Positions 11,409 through 23,039 of a stretch of DNA of 64,000 bases are shown piece by piece. The notes below the pieces were generated by a model. That model did not search any database. It was not told the DNA's origin and worked only from the letters and a program-made list of their open reading frames with translations. The position numbers and the translations under genes were made by a program. Source of the DNA: Pocillopora verrucosa. Lineage: Eukaryota; Cnidaria; Anthozoa; Scleractinia; Pocilloporidae. The first letter of the stretch is position 1, and each line of letters opens with the position of its first letter. The stretch lies in the NCBI RefSeq assembly GCF_036669915.1, contig NC_089319.1, forward strand, positions 2,709,082 to 2,773,081, read 5' to 3'.

Positions 11409-11748
11409 TCACCACATGCCTAACTGACATCACCAAAAATGTTTCGTTTCGTAAGCGGGCATTTGATCTGAATCACAGTTTCCTTATTTGTTTTCTTTGT
11501 CACTTCATAAACTGTTGAAGAAACTTCCTGAGCAATGTTTGAATTTCCAACTTCCTTTCGCAAAATGCGGGGCAGCGACCTAAGCAGGTATTTAACCTTA
11601 TGATTAACCTCGGTTCTCCTTTTTGGATCTTTATGGCTGCCCCAAGGTAAGCTTCAATGACCAGAACAACTTCGCTTCTACCAACACAGACATAGGGCCA
11701 GGTTTTCAAACTGACAATCATCTATCCCAAAATGACGCATACTATTTT

Positions 11749-12016
11749 TCACTTCAGCGCACCAATGAAGTTGTCTAAATTGTATTCTGTTTCATACTGT
11801 TCCTCGTCCCATAGCTCTCCAAAATTTTCAATCATAGTTTTGAGCGAAGTCTTCCCAGTTGCATTCCACTGTTGTTGTTGTGCGCTTGTTTTTTCTCTTT
11901 TCTTTTCTTGGTCGACTAAAAAGAGATCCAGGAGTTGTCCAGTATCCATGGTTAATAGGCTTGAGTTGTCTTGCGAGATCACTGTGTTGGCGATGTTCAG
12001 TTTAAACTTCTGGAGT
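11749..12016 (-). CDS. BTAF1-A last exon (pseudogenic)
   Basis: Encodes the C-terminal end ([15 protein letters not shown]... to DNFIGALK and stop), with an acceptor TTAG just before CTCCAGAAG. It is open and very close to the B copy (40297-40558). Belongs to the disrupted BTAF1-A. Confidence 0.85.
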
Positions 12017-12402
12017 CTAACAGGAAAAAAAGTCCGCCTTGAAGACTCAATTTATAAAATACCTAAGTGCATAGAATGTTATCACTTGAAAATTAGGTTT
12101 ACAAATGAGCGGACAATGAGAATGTCTTTCCTAAGTTTGAGAACAAAGGAAGACGCGAAAGAGGCGTTGAATGACCTATCCACCCTGGGGAAATTGGAAA
12201 GCTCACTGCAAGTTGTTATTAAAAACTGGATCATTTGATAATGCAATTCAAGAGTTTTCATTGGCTTAGCCATCATGAGTTGTAAGCCATCATGCGCGCA
12301 CATGAAGACGAGTTAAACGGAAGTACTTTTATACATTGTAACATTCCGTTTTTCTTACAAAATAACTTTGGGAAGATTTATTTCTACTAAGGGGTGTTTT
12401 TG

Positions 12403-12510
12403 ATAAAACAGTCAATCTACCCGCCCTTGTTGGATATGAGATGATTATCGCCAACGAGGCCCTTCATCTCATATCCAACGCGCGCTCGTGGAACAATTGT
12501 TTATTAGACG
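12403..12510. repeat. Palindromic MITE-like element (family P2), copy in BTAF1-A intron
   Basis: The arms GTTGGATATGAGATGA and TCATCTCATATCCAAC surround a loop of about 18 bases. Weaker pairing extends outward to ATAAAACA on the left and TGTTTATTAG on the right. A matching copy sits at the same place in BTAF1-B (about 40948-41056), so it predates the duplication. Confidence 0.65.
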
Positions 12511-12761
12511 ATACTCTTTCATAAATAAACTTTTATCGCTGCGTCAATGGGCAAGTGAGACACTTGCATTAAAGTAGTGGAAAAACGTTTGAGAAGCTGA
12601 CTTTCCAAAACTTTTCTAAGAGCATCGAGCGTTAATGTTAGTCCTATCTCAGGATGTCTAAATGGCTTAAAGAAGGAGGCTTCTCGTCGAGAGTGTAACC
12701 TCGAAAAAAAGCCTAATTACACTGTGCTGTGTGATTCAAATAGTGCTGCTCTAAAGCCTAC

Positions 12762-12853
12762 CCCATAATCTTTTCCTCGAGTGTTCCCCATGTTATCAAT
12801 CTGTAAACGTTTACAACCTTCTTCTGTTCAATACGATCAGCTCGGTCCATGGC
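12762..12853 (-). pseudogene. BTAF1-A motif VI exon with two active-site changes
   Basis: The exon has normal GT/AG borders. The helicase motif VI, AHRIGQ in copy B and in BTAF1 proteins generally, reads ADRIEQ here because of H to D (12836-12838) and G to E (12827-12829). A third change, R to W, follows in LITRG. These residues sit in the ATP-binding lobe-2 motif, so the product could not work as an ATPase. Confidence 0.85.
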
Positions 12854-13973
12854 CTAAAAAGATGATCAAAGCAATCTACCAAAACAAGGCTTGAGCAAAA
12901 TTGGTAAAAATTGGAATAAACAAGGGGGAGGGGACAGGTTCAAAAGGTTGGTGGTTACGTACTTGTAGGTCCTTCATTGGGTTCCAGTCGTGCTCCACAA
13001 AGATGACCATGTCGGCACCAGTCAGATTCAATCCCAGTCCTCCAACAAGTGTCGTCAACAATAGCATGTCGATCGAGGGATCGTTGTTAAATCTAAGGAT
13101 AACAAAAGTCTCTAAGTAACAGAAAAGCTGTTAAACGTCGCGTTTATTATCCAAAAAAGGCGTTGAAAGCAGGAAATCGTTACCAGTCGGCTCATTCAGG
13201 GTGCATCACAGAAACCTGGCAATGATTTGTTCGTAGACAAGCCATCGGTAGCATAGCAGTCTAGGTATGGCATACTTGAGAAAATGTCATGTACTTGTCA
13301 TATTATTGTGACGATTAATTACGTATGCTAATGTCGAGACGATATCTAGGGGGAGGCGTGCACCGAATACGGGACTTGTGTGTCCAGGCTATATGTCGCA
13401 GGTTGTCTTGTAATATTGTTTGGAAACCACACCATCGTTTCCTGCCTTTGTTTCCCGAGATATTGGATCAATGACCGGAACCGAAAAATCTCAAATGAAA
13501 GAATTCTCACCTTTGTACGAGCGAGTGACGCGAGCCCGCGGGCGTACTTCCATCAAGTCTGAAGTATGTCACTGTAGGCATGTGTTTTCTGCGTGAATAG
13601 AGCAAACTGAATATAAGAAGCAGGCTAAGTTTCAAACCTTTACATCTTTCCACTCCCAAAGGCTGAATATTAATGAGAAGATTTACCAGCCACCCCGACA
13701 ATTCACTTCGTATTGAATGAAGAAAGTTTGATAAAATGATACTTTGTTCTTGCAACACGTCGTACAAATATAAACTGTTTTAAACGTGTTCGATCACCAC
13801 AGCGACGACATGACACGCAGCGGCGAGGCACTACCCACGAACAAGTACACACAGAGTCTTGTTCTGGTCAATTGTCAAATAAACAAACCAAAGACGACTG
13901 CAGCAATATCAGTCAGCATGGCAAAAAAGAAAAACAAAATTAAAAAAAAAACAAACAAAAAGATTGCACTTAC

Positions 13974-14123
13974 TTAAGAAGGTCATTTTCAACGATGTCC
14001 AACATGCTCTTTAACTGACAGAACAACAGCACCCTGTGTTGGGACACAACAGGGTCTGAACATAGATCAGTAGAGCCTGGGGATGAGGAGCCAACTCCTA
14101 TCCCACAATCCATCAGTAGCTAT
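13974..14123 (-). pseudogene. BTAF1-A exon with in-frame TAG
   Basis: The exon encodes [12 protein letters not shown]... to DIVENDLLK. The preceding exon (14599-14747, 149 nt) ends in phase 2 with AA. The first base here completes a lysine codon and the next codon is TAG (14120-14122); copy B has CAG at 42667-42669. The frame is thus fixed and the stop is real if the exon is used. Confidence 0.85.
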
Positions 14124-16499
14124 CTGTATATTAATTTGCAGACAGAAAGAGGGAATTAGTTCAACAAGAATTTAAGTAACCTGAGGCGTACATCAAACAA
14201 ATTTATTTCAACAATGAGTTTAAAGTCAAACGCCTAAACGCCAACATATGTTATGGAGAGGGAATATTCTTGATAGGAAAATATGGCTTCATTTTTCACC
14301 TCTAAGCAAAGTATGCTGCTATTAGGGTGACAGAATGCGCAGTAGTTTTTATGAACTGGTTACAAGGAAAGGATGAAAACAGAGAAGGCCTTACATTAGG
14401 TGAGGAATTTTGTGAATTTAATTCAAGTAATAAACCCCCATTTTAAAGAAACTCAGAAATCAATGGTACCAAGGCGTGCCAGTCTAAAAAGAGTGTTTGC
14501 AAAAGTTCAAAGTTTATCCGTAAGCAATCAGTTAAAATATAATTGTTACGTCAAGCGCACAATGGCTTGAAGTTACACCAACAAATAACCTGACTTACTT
14601 AAGAGCAACAAGTTTGGCGGCATGCTGAATGTCCCGGATGGAGGCATGTTGTTGATCTAATTGGTCTTTAAGTTTGGTGTATTCTGGATGATTGGCAGTG
14701 AGCACCAAAAGCGGGTGGTTGCATAGCTTGCGCAGGTACTGAAGAGCCTGGGAATTATTAACACGTCAGATTGAATGAATTTCATACCGCATAGGGTTAT
14801 TTGTAGTAAGCACTGAGGACAGACTAGTGTCCATGATCAAATTCACAATTAAACAAGTAAAATAAACGTATGGCAGAAAGAATGAAATCAATACTAACCT
14901 GGAAAACGTGAGGATTATCTTTGCTTGCATCCTCGTTTTTGTTTTCTTCATCCATGTGAGAAACTGTTTCCTCCAAACCTTTCTTGACCTGAAACTTGGT
15001 TAAGTCTTCATATAACTGAACCTGTAAAATGAAAAAAAAAATTTCTTGAGTGAGAGGAACGATCTGGAGGGCAATTTTCGGAAATTCTCCAAAAAAACTA
15101 CATGTTGGGGATCCTTGAAATTTTCACGCAACTGCTTGAACATTCACATCCTCCCGACAACTATCAAATATTGTCGAAAACTATCATACATCGACCCAGT
15201 GGCACACTTTGATTGTTGGCCTTAGCAACAGACTGACCTGTAGCGGACTCGGTTCACAGTAGTAATCTTGGATGATCTTAGGTGGAAGATCTTGCAGCAC
15301 ATCTTCTTTCAGGCGTCTCAATAGGAATGGTAAAACCTGACGATGAAGGGCCTCCATAGCCGAGGCCCCTATGAAAGAGACATGTGTCAATACAGACCAC
15401 GGTATCACCTCATTTATGATCCACAACGCCATGGAATCTTACTGACAGACAAAGAGTCTACGGCTAGAGGATCTTCATTTTCTACTTTTTGAATTACGAT
15501 ATTTTTAACAAAGTTCGCGGGAACAAAAAACGAAATTTACGCATTTCGCTTGCGTTTCTTTTGCACAATACTGTAGATCTAACACTGGACCCATTCCTAT
15601 GTGAAGAGTTTGAATTATTACGTGCGCCTAATGGGGCTTATCACCTTAAAAAAAACCAAGGAGCTTGGCAGTAAAAAGTGGCCATTAGAGGGTAACGTTA
15701 AACCGTAAGAGAACGTAGACGACTTTATCTGAATAATCACGGCAAACACGAAACAAACATTTTAGTGTATTACTGATTGCTCTCTTTTGTTTTGTTCTGT
15801 TTCTCTCTTTTTTAATTGCCGATCATTTTAGTTGTTTAGGGTCAGGAATACCAGACTACAGAGAACAACAGTTGAAAATTAGGGAAAATGAATATAGACT
15901 TAAGGAACCAATAAAATAGTCATAGGGTTCCAGTTTAGGACTGCGTATCTTTCTATCCTAGCTCCGTCGAAATAAAATTACGAACACTTCAGTATGAATC
16001 ACATACAAATCCCAAGCTGCAAGATATATGTCCTCTTTGTTCTTTTACCTCCGTTCCCATTAGAGGTGTCATCCAACCAAGAACATTACAACAACGATGA
16101 GGTGCACGGACCATTAAACCATTGTATAAAACAATGACATTTCTGTTAAACCTCTCGCTTAGATGGACAGGGTATATTCCGACAAAATAAAAGACAAGGC
16201 ACACAATAGCGAGCTGTGTAAATTATAGCATGGTAATGCGCTCAGTCATTGTCAAAATGAAAGACTTAAAACTACTCAAACTACAAGTTAGCCTTAATAC
16301 CTAAAGTGTGGCAAAACAGTATGTGGCCATAAACATCTTCGCACTGATCACTCATCCGTCCGAGCACAGGCACCACCAGGAGAACAACGTAAGGCACCGC
16401 ACCCATTCCGAGCCGATCAATTACACCTAATGTAAAGCAACCAGTTAAGGATACCAACATACGTGTGTATAGTGAAAACACAGCGAAAATAAACTCTAC

Positions 16500-16710
16500 A
16501 CCAAAATGGCGAGCAGAAATGGACCAGTCACTATTTATCGTCGGGGGCGTGGGGAAGGGGGAGGATTTTAGGAGGGATCACTCGGTTTTCTGGAGAAATT
16601 GAGGGAGGATCAGTCTATGGGGGACTATGGAAAATTAACTGCCAATGAAGGGGGGGAGTAATAAGAATACTACAAAGCTAAGGGGGTGGGGTGGGGGAAA
16701 CAGGTAAATC
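16500..16710. repeat. G-rich intronic tract in BTAF1-A
   Basis: Dense runs of three to seven G on the plus strand, shared with BTAF1-B (48340-48515). It could form G-quadruplexes on the non-template strand of the minus-strand gene. Low-complexity in character. Confidence 0.5.
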
Positions 16711-17099
16711 TTATTGTGACACGAAATCCTCCGACCTGAAATTTTTCTTTAATTGAATCATTCATACCACATCTCTACACAGCCAATATAAGCTAAATTT
16801 AGACGGAAACGTCATTTCTGCATTAGTTTTGGTGCACTACAATAACTTTCTGGAGCATAACAATTGTTTTCAGCTTTGTAAGGATACAAGGTATAGCTTC
16901 TATAGCTCCTTGACGGTTCCTGATAACATCAGCAGTGCCCATCAAAGGTAAGATATCCTTTACCACTGTCTTCATGGTATCTTCGGTGGACACAGAGCAC
17001 AGCACACCCAGGCACCTGGCTGCCAAGTGTCGCACTACACTGTAAGGGTGCTGAAGGCACAGTACTATATTGGGGAGCAAATTTAAAATCTAAAAGGCA

Positions 17100-17409
17100 A
17101 AAAATAAAGATTAGGACTAGTTTATTTCATGTAGATAAGAATATCAAAGCCATTGTAACTACTAGAAGGAAAGAGCACAACATCTTGTGCCTATGGAATA
17201 TCTCTATTTCGCATACTATTGAATGAATAACATGAGTTAATTTAAACAAGAAGCATTTACACGTGTAAGTGAACATAATGTGGCATGTTTTTTGTTGGTT
17301 TCATAGTTTAGATCTCGTTGTGTGTGTGTTTGTTCCATTTTGTTGTTTGTCTTTGTTGATATGTTTACTCCTCCTTTTTTTAAAAATTTCTATTTTGTTT
17401 TTCCTTCAG
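17100..17409. other. Spacer between BTAF1-A and NPLOC4-A exons
   Basis: AT-rich, T-rich DNA between the truncated left end of the BTAF1-A homology and the first recognisable NPLOC4 exon. No promoter or gene can be assigned, because both genes are broken at this point. Confidence 0.45.
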
Positions 17410-17511
17410 GTGCCGACTGCTTTTCCAAGAGAACCTCAGTTTACTTTCTCCAACCAAAGTCAGGGAGAACCTTTCCCACTTAAGAACCACTCAAGTATGG
17501 GAGAAGTTCAG
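17410..17511 (+). CDS. NPLOC4 homologue, exon encoding linker before the CTD core (unit A)
   Basis: NPL4 (NPLOC4) is the ubiquitin-binding cofactor of p97/VCP. This 102-nt exon (34 codons) has a pyrimidine-rich acceptor ending CAG and a donor GGTAAC. It encodes VPTAFPREPQF... to PLKNHSSMGEVQ, which lines up with the FPIENR...LGETQ stretch of animal NPL4 just before the conserved DFHSL helix. The next NPLOC4 exon follows at 18946. It is phase 0 at both ends, so it can join the next exon. No counterpart was seen in unit B. The gene orientation is head-to-head with BTAF1-A. Confidence 0.6.
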
Positions 17512-17639
17512 GTAACAACAATATGAGCAGTTTTAACACTTCAAAAATATCCCGCATATTATTGAAGTTATAAAAACCCAGAGAATATGGTCCGACATTT
17601 TAACTGTTAAGTGCTGATGCAGAGATGTAGCTAAAGTTT

Positions 17640-17835
17640 TTAACAGGCGGGAATCTAACAATGATAGGCGGGTATTTGGGTCGAAGGCCCACTCTAGCGT
17701 GCCTTTGGCACGCTATACCTTGGGGGGTCCGAGGGCATGCCCTCCCCCCGGGAAATTTTGAAAATGCGTACTTTCGGAGATGCATTTTCCTTGATTTTGG
17801 GGGCAAAATCAAGGGCATTCAGGACAGACTTTTAT
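17640..17835. repeat. Dispersed GC-rich repeat with nested palindromes
   Basis: A GC-rich island in AT-rich surroundings with a perfect 9-bp stem-loop (TAGCGTGCC, loop TTT, 17695-17715), a perfect palindrome GAGGGCATGCCCTC (17731-17744) and CCCCCCGGG next to it. Similar dispersed repeats, giving peptide-like GVRGHALPPG reading frames, are common in invertebrate genomes. Probably a short interspersed or MITE-type repeat. The borders are uncertain. Confidence 0.45.
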
Positions 17836-18945
17836 CAGGTAACAGGTAATAAAGTTATGATGGACTGGAGTGTTGACTGTTTTTATTGTTTATTAATATC
17901 TAATTAACTGAAACCCGGAATGGTAATTAAGTGAATAAGCAATAGTTTTCAAGACTCAACATTTTGTTTCAATTTTAGAACTTAGCGTGTTTCTTTCGGT
18001 AGACTCAAATAATTTCATGATACCAACGGCCTCAGAATCATCTTTCTTTTTTTTCCCGACATTATAGAGCAATAATATTTCACCGTTAGAGACACGCAAT
18101 TATTTGGCATTCATTATTTCGCATACAAGAACTACAAATACCGCTAGCCATTGAGCCTGCAAAATGGACGATGCGGTGCGAACAATGCGATTATCGCACT
18201 AAATGGAGTGTTTACAATACTTTCAGTTCAGGTAAGACAGCATTGAATGTGTAAACAAACGAAATAAATAAAGAAACAATCTTCTGACAACATTTAAAAA
18301 CATTTTGTAGAAAGAAGTAGTGCTTTACAGCAGGAAAAATCGCGTTCACAGCCGGGTATATTTTCCCGGCTTCCGGTCTATTATCTACATCCCTGTCTGA
18401 TAGGTGAGGAGATAAATGTACAGAGAGGTTTCCATTAAAGCTGGTCACAGGTGGTCTACCACCATATATAAGACCTCTGCCGTGGTGTTTAGCCTGTCTA
18501 TGAGTTTTGCCTGAAGCCTCTCTCTGGGCACAGCGACTGTAACACCATCAGCAGCGCGCTTGTGGATAAATATTTTGAAACACCGTGGAAACGTGATGAT
18601 AGTACAGTACTTTGACTGTTTACATCATAAAGTATTCCAACCATTGCTATCCACTGGTGCTATCTAAATTATATTGTGATGCAGGGCGTGTGTTCAAAAA
18701 TAGCGCTAAAAATGGACAAGAACAGCTCACAACGAGCCATATCTTAGTTGCTTGGGGGCATCGTTATAAAAATGTGAGCCTATTTGCTATAACTTTATAC
18801 TTGCAGAGGTGTTACTGTTTCATAATAAAGGTATTTTTCAACGGCTGGTGGTTGCTATGTGAGGTAAGAATTGTACGTAGCTCTGTACTTTGGTGCGAAT
18901 TCCTCGTAATTCTTTTGTCTTTTTTTTTTCCCCCTTGTTTGTGGG
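17836..18945. other. NPLOC4-A intron-like sequence
   Basis: Non-coding DNA between recognisable NPLOC4 exons. Around 18210-18450 the minus strand shows a short peptide-like frame of repeat character. No other exon recognised. Confidence 0.4.
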
Positions 18946-19068
18946 ATTTTTCAAGCGCTTATAGTGAGATACTTAAACCCAGTTCCTCCCGGTGAATTCC
19001 TACCTGCTATGTTCCAATTTTCACCTCTCAGTTTTTCTGCGCAACTTCCACACATCCTTCCTTTAAAG
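18946..19068 (+). pseudogene. NPLOC4 CTD exon, frameshifted (unit A)
   Basis: Homologous to the intact exon at 52882-52998 in unit B (DFHALGRYLNQFPPGE...). The A copy has extra bases near its start and an extra C in TTAAACCCAG, which break the frame. The donor AAAG/GTAATG is kept. This shows the A copy of NPLOC4 cannot make a normal protein through this exon. Confidence 0.75.
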
Positions 19069-19746
19069 GTAATGTTTCATGTGTTGGTATTCGAGCCTGT
19101 GAGAGATTCCACAGCTAATGAATCGCCAAAGAGCTGCTTTGTAGGCCAAAATCTGGTTTCAGCGTCAAATCAATAAACAGGCACAAGAGAAGCTTTTAAT
19201 TCTGTCTTGAAAAAAACCCCAGAACCACAGCAACTGCAAAGGGCATAGTGGAAAATCACCGACCGTTCAAGGCAAACAAGATAAGCCAGTATGAACTGGG
19301 CCGTGATGAACACAATGGCAAGCGCTAAGCATGAGGGGGCTGTGGCTGTAAAACTTGATTAGAGGATTTTCACAAACGCACTCTACAAACGTCCTTTAAC
19401 CTTTACACCCTAACACATCAGTGATAGCATATTCTCCATACTGTTCTGTACACATTTCCTAAGTTGCCAACCTGGAGAATTTGTCCAACAATCAGGAGCT
19501 TCTTTAGTCAGTTCTCAGCTCCTGTATTCTCTCTGACCTTAATGTTTGATTCAGGCGTGATGGGGTAATGATAAATTAGATGCTAGTCCACTCTCAGGGG
19601 TTCAAGGATAAAAAAGCCTGAATTCAATCCTGTAGCTCGTATAACGGAGGGAAAAATCAAGGCTAGATTCCATTACTTCTTCTCGTACTTAATGTAGGTT
19701 AAGGTTTTCATGTCTCACTTCTGTTGATTAGTTGTGTTGTGGCAGG

Positions 19747-19855
19747 ATCACTTAGGAGCTCCTTGATCTAATGGCGATCAGAAACAAAGATGCTGAATTG
19801 GCTCGGCGCTGGAGTAAAAGTGAAACAGTGGTGCCCTGTGATAACACTTATGCAA
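19747..19855 (+). pseudogene. NPLOC4 CTD exon, frameshifted (unit A), second
   Basis: Homologous to 53862-53960 in unit B. Codons for MAIRNKDAELARRWSKSE are readable, but an inserted A (AGTGAAACAGTGG against AGTGAACAGTGG in B) and a change before MAIRN shift the frame. The acceptor GTGGCAG is conserved. Confidence 0.75.
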
Positions 19856-20278
19856 GTAGCAAATGGTAAAATTGTTCCCACAATATCTTTTTTTTTCTTT
19901 CCTATTATTTTCTTTCCATCTGGTTTTGGTGTTTTTTTTTGTTTTTTTGTTTTGTTTATTGGATTCTCCCAACCTCCAGAGAGAGGATCCATACGCTGGT
20001 ACCGATTGTTTATTTTTTTTTACTAGTTCACCAACCTAGTTTTTTAACAGTACGATTTTAATAAAATTGGGACCAAGCGCCTGCCGTATATTCCTTTTTT
20101 TTGTTGTTTTAGTAAAAGTAAATTCCGTATTGTTTTATTTTATTTTCCTTTTATCAATTAAGATATCATAGCATAAATCTATGCTTACGGTTAAAATATT
20201 CCCTCCCCAGCCCCCTCGCCAGAGGCCACGAGGATCAGGGACGGGGACAAGTTTTTTGATATGTCCCATCCCCCCCAG

Positions 20279-20367
20279 TGGTGCAAGGCTGGTCGTGCAA
20301 GCACTGTACGTTTATGAACCAACACGGACACGAGAACTGTGAAATGTGTGGCTTGCCTCAACACTGA
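20279..20367 (+). CDS. NPLOC4 C-terminal exon: NZF (RanBP2-type) zinc finger
   Basis: After a polypyrimidine acceptor (CCCCCCCAG) the exon encodes [16 protein letters not shown] then [10 protein letters not shown] and a TGA stop at 20365-20367. The pattern W-x-C-x2-C-x10-C-x2-C with TF/N residues is the Npl4-type zinc finger that binds ubiquitin at the C-terminus of NPL4; the human protein has the closely similar HCTFMNQ and CEMC stretches. All four cysteines are intact. Unit B has lost this exon through a deletion near 54316. The exon is open, but the upstream exons in this copy are frameshifted. Confidence 0.75.
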
Positions 20368-22735
20368 GAAAAACTGATTAAAGTTTGTTGGAAATCATTC
20401 TTGCTAAAAGTCAAGATGAAACTGGCAGGACAGACAACAAGGCACAGAATTCATATAATTGTCTAGTTCGGCTCCTCTGAACATATTTTGGCTTTTTGAT
20501 AAGTTTCCGCTAAAAACGTTTTCTATTTCATCGCCAGCGGAATTGCTGACGGCACCGTTTGAAACTGCATCCCTACTTTCATTCCCCATATTTTGCCTGA
20601 AAAATAATTGATAACCATGAGGCGAAACAGCGCGTGCTGAAACCAATGGAGATTATTTCAGACGTTAATCCTACTGGTGTAGTGCTCTATACAGTGAATG
20701 AAAGGTTTTGACTGAGATGTATTTGTGGATATCAATAAAGTCAGGCGTCGTTTCTGAGATTTGCAAATGTGTGTATTTATTGGAATATGCTCATTATCAC
20801 AAGCTGTACTCACAATCTAGAACATGCTTTTACAATAGAGCATTTAAAGATTAGCAAGTCCTTTGAACATTAGAGATGAAGGTGTGGGCTTAAGATAATT
20901 TTCTTGTTTTCTTGCTTCATCGTAAAAATACCTACGAAATGGAGTTCCTTCAGATGGGAGGCAAGTTCAGGCCTCAGTCTCATAAATGTAGCACACAAAC
21001 GGATCTTTTTTTTCACGGTTTTTTTTCGACTTGAATAAAGGTGAAATTGAGAACCTAACGAATGGAATAACTCGCACTGCACCCGACGTTGAAAATTTAT
21101 GTTTAAAAACGAATTTTCAATTGGTACCATGCATTCATGATTGAGTTTAACTCACTCGCTCTTCGCCAAGTAGTCCTTCGAAAGGTGAATGCTCCCAATC
21201 ACATAATTAATAATTGAAATAATGATGATGATAAATGAAGAAAAGACGTCACACACCCTACCCCGAGGCAAGCTGGATTACCGTCTTTATTCGGCTATAA
21301 GGCGAAAACTCGGCTGTAAGCCGAGACCCCAAACTTTGTACGTGTAGATTTGGCATGACGAGAGCCAAAAATAAATCGAAAACACCCGGCTATAAGTTGA
21401 GACCCATTGATTTTTACAAGACTGAATTGTTAACTAAGGGAAAACCTAACATTTTCTGAAAAAAATCACATTAGTTGTCATAAATGAGGCTTAGACAATG
21501 GTGATTTATGGTGATTTAATACGCAAAAGACAAAAAAGTTAACTATTCAATTGAAAAGCAACGAATCATAACTCAGATGAATTAATGTGATCCAAAAAGT
21601 CAATTTAAAACTAATTGTGTTGTTAAGCGGCATCACCGGTACCTACACATCCGTAGTGTCTATCAAAGAATCTCGTGTTCGCAATCATTTATTTCAAGTC
21701 AGGTTGTCATCATGCCCAAGGCTCGTCGCACGTCATACGACCTCGCGTTTACATCTAAAGGCAAAATAATTCAGCGAGGATCCTGAGTTTAAAGTGTCCC
21801 TCAGCTGGAACCAGAAGTGAAAGCGCAGCCATTCCGTCAGCCTTCGGACCGAAGCAACACTCGCTCAGCGTCTCCCAGAAGATTTGGAGCAGCAAACAGT
21901 CAAGTGCTATCGATTTGTAATCACATCCCGTCAGCGTCACGGTTATTTCCAATCAAGAATCTTTACCATGGACGAGACACCGATGTGGTTCGAACTACCA
22001 TCCAGTCGCACTCTCGAATTCGAATTTAAAGTCAATAACCAATGATTGCATATTGTGTTTCTTTACTTTAGCTTGGCTTATAAGTAAATACATCCCGATT
22101 AAGTAGAGTTTACAAATCTAGTCTCGGGCTCTCTTGAGGCAGGTCATCAGTGCCAATCCACAAATTGATGGAGCGCATACTCCGTCTCGAGGATATACGA
22201 AACTGCTCTAGTTCCCCCATCCACTGCGTTGCCCAGACAGGAAACCTTTATAATTGTAAACGAATTTCTTTACGATCTGGCATGAAAAAATGATCTGGTT
22301 TATCTTGGGAGTGACCATCAGCTTTACAAGATTCAAGATTACGAGGTCTTATGAGAACATTTATTGCAAAACAGTTCCTTTCTTTTCTCTTTTTTTTTTT
22401 TTTTTTTTTTTACATCTGTGGTTCCTCTCATTTAAAAGTAAATGACCTTTCAACAACAATAACGACAACAAAAAAGCCATGGTTTAGTTGCGTTTTTCCA
22501 GGCGAGTGGAAGCAAACGCAAGGGGGGGAGGGAGGAAAGGAGCGGCTTGTTCTTTTGAACTTCTCTCTTCGCGTTACTCTCGCTCCGCGCGTCCGCCTCG
22601 CGCTTTCTTCCGTTAGCCTGGAAAAATGCAACATCGACACTTGTTCTGCAGTCTACGTCATCTTTCGTGAAAGGTATCCATGGTTACTGCAGTTTTAGTC
22701 TTGCCATGTCACGCTATCCGACAAATCACGCGATC
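20368..22735. other. Unit A right-hand end, no gene recognised
   Basis: Non-coding DNA homologous in patches to 54320-55730 of unit B, but longer because it has about 600 bp around 21180-22090 not seen in B. The site 20810-20832 is the empty counterpart of the B-specific insertion at 54640-54853. A 22-base T run lies at about 22390-22411. Short frames here look random. Confidence 0.5.
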
Positions 22736-23039
22736 TAAGTGTTTGAAAACCATCAGAAGCAAAATTTCACCAAAAACTCCGAGAAGTGGAGCTAGCACTC
22801 TGTAATTAATGTGTTCAGTAGAAATATAATTTCCATAGAAGCGTCAAGATATGACGCAAAACTATTGAGCGCAGAGCAAAAGGTCAGTGTTTCGAAACTG
22901 AAGGTGTCAGCTTACTGAAAACCACTCCTTGAAATTGTCTGCGTCATTTGGCGTTCGAATATGAGATTTCACTCTCGGCCAAAAGTGGACAAACCTTTAT
23001 CTCGACTAATTTCATTCTATTCTGATGATTGCTGAGACA

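Larger units (their letters stand above)
11403..17089 (-). pseudogene. BTAF1-A, TBP-associated Snf2/Mot1 ATPase pseudogene
   Basis: BTAF1 (Mot1) is a nuclear Snf2-family ATPase that removes TBP from DNA. Recognisable exons on the minus strand, 3' to 5': 11749-12016 (C-terminus), 12762-12853 (motif VI), 12963-13092, 13511-13588, 13974-14123, 14599-14747, 14899-15021, 15238-15368, about 16303-16434 and about 16850-17089 (HEAT-like). Relative to copy B the exons between 15368 and 16300, which encode ATPase motifs I and II, are deleted. Lesions: CAG to TAG at 14120-14122 in the codon before LLMDCG; motif VI reads ADRIEQ instead of AHRIGQ (12827-12838); small deletions shift the frame in the 16.3-kb exon and remove its donor. 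The N-terminal two thirds of the protein is absent. Identity as BTAF1 is firm; loss of function is inferred from several independent lesions. Confidence 0.9.
3330..22700 (+). repeat. Segmental tandem duplication unit A
   Basis: The unit begins with a landmark sequence also present at about 22739 and 55731. It contains an NLR remnant (+), a BTAF1 pseudogene (-) and NPLOC4 exons (+) in the same order and orientation as unit B. Before 22700 the stretch 22560-22735 corresponds to 55590-55730 of unit B, so the A/B and B/C junctions are equivalent. Unit A is shorter than B mainly because of deletions (NACHT exon, central BTAF1 exons) and because B carries about 8 kb of extra DNA in its NLR intron. 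Boundaries were set by eye. Confidence 0.8.

Noticed and set aside
11500..11721. Minus-strand 73-codon frame conserved in units A and B (40048-40269)
   Set aside because: It lies between the BTAF1 stop and its poly(A) signal. About ten of 73 residues differ between copies that are otherwise very similar, so it looks like unconstrained 3' untranslated sequence.
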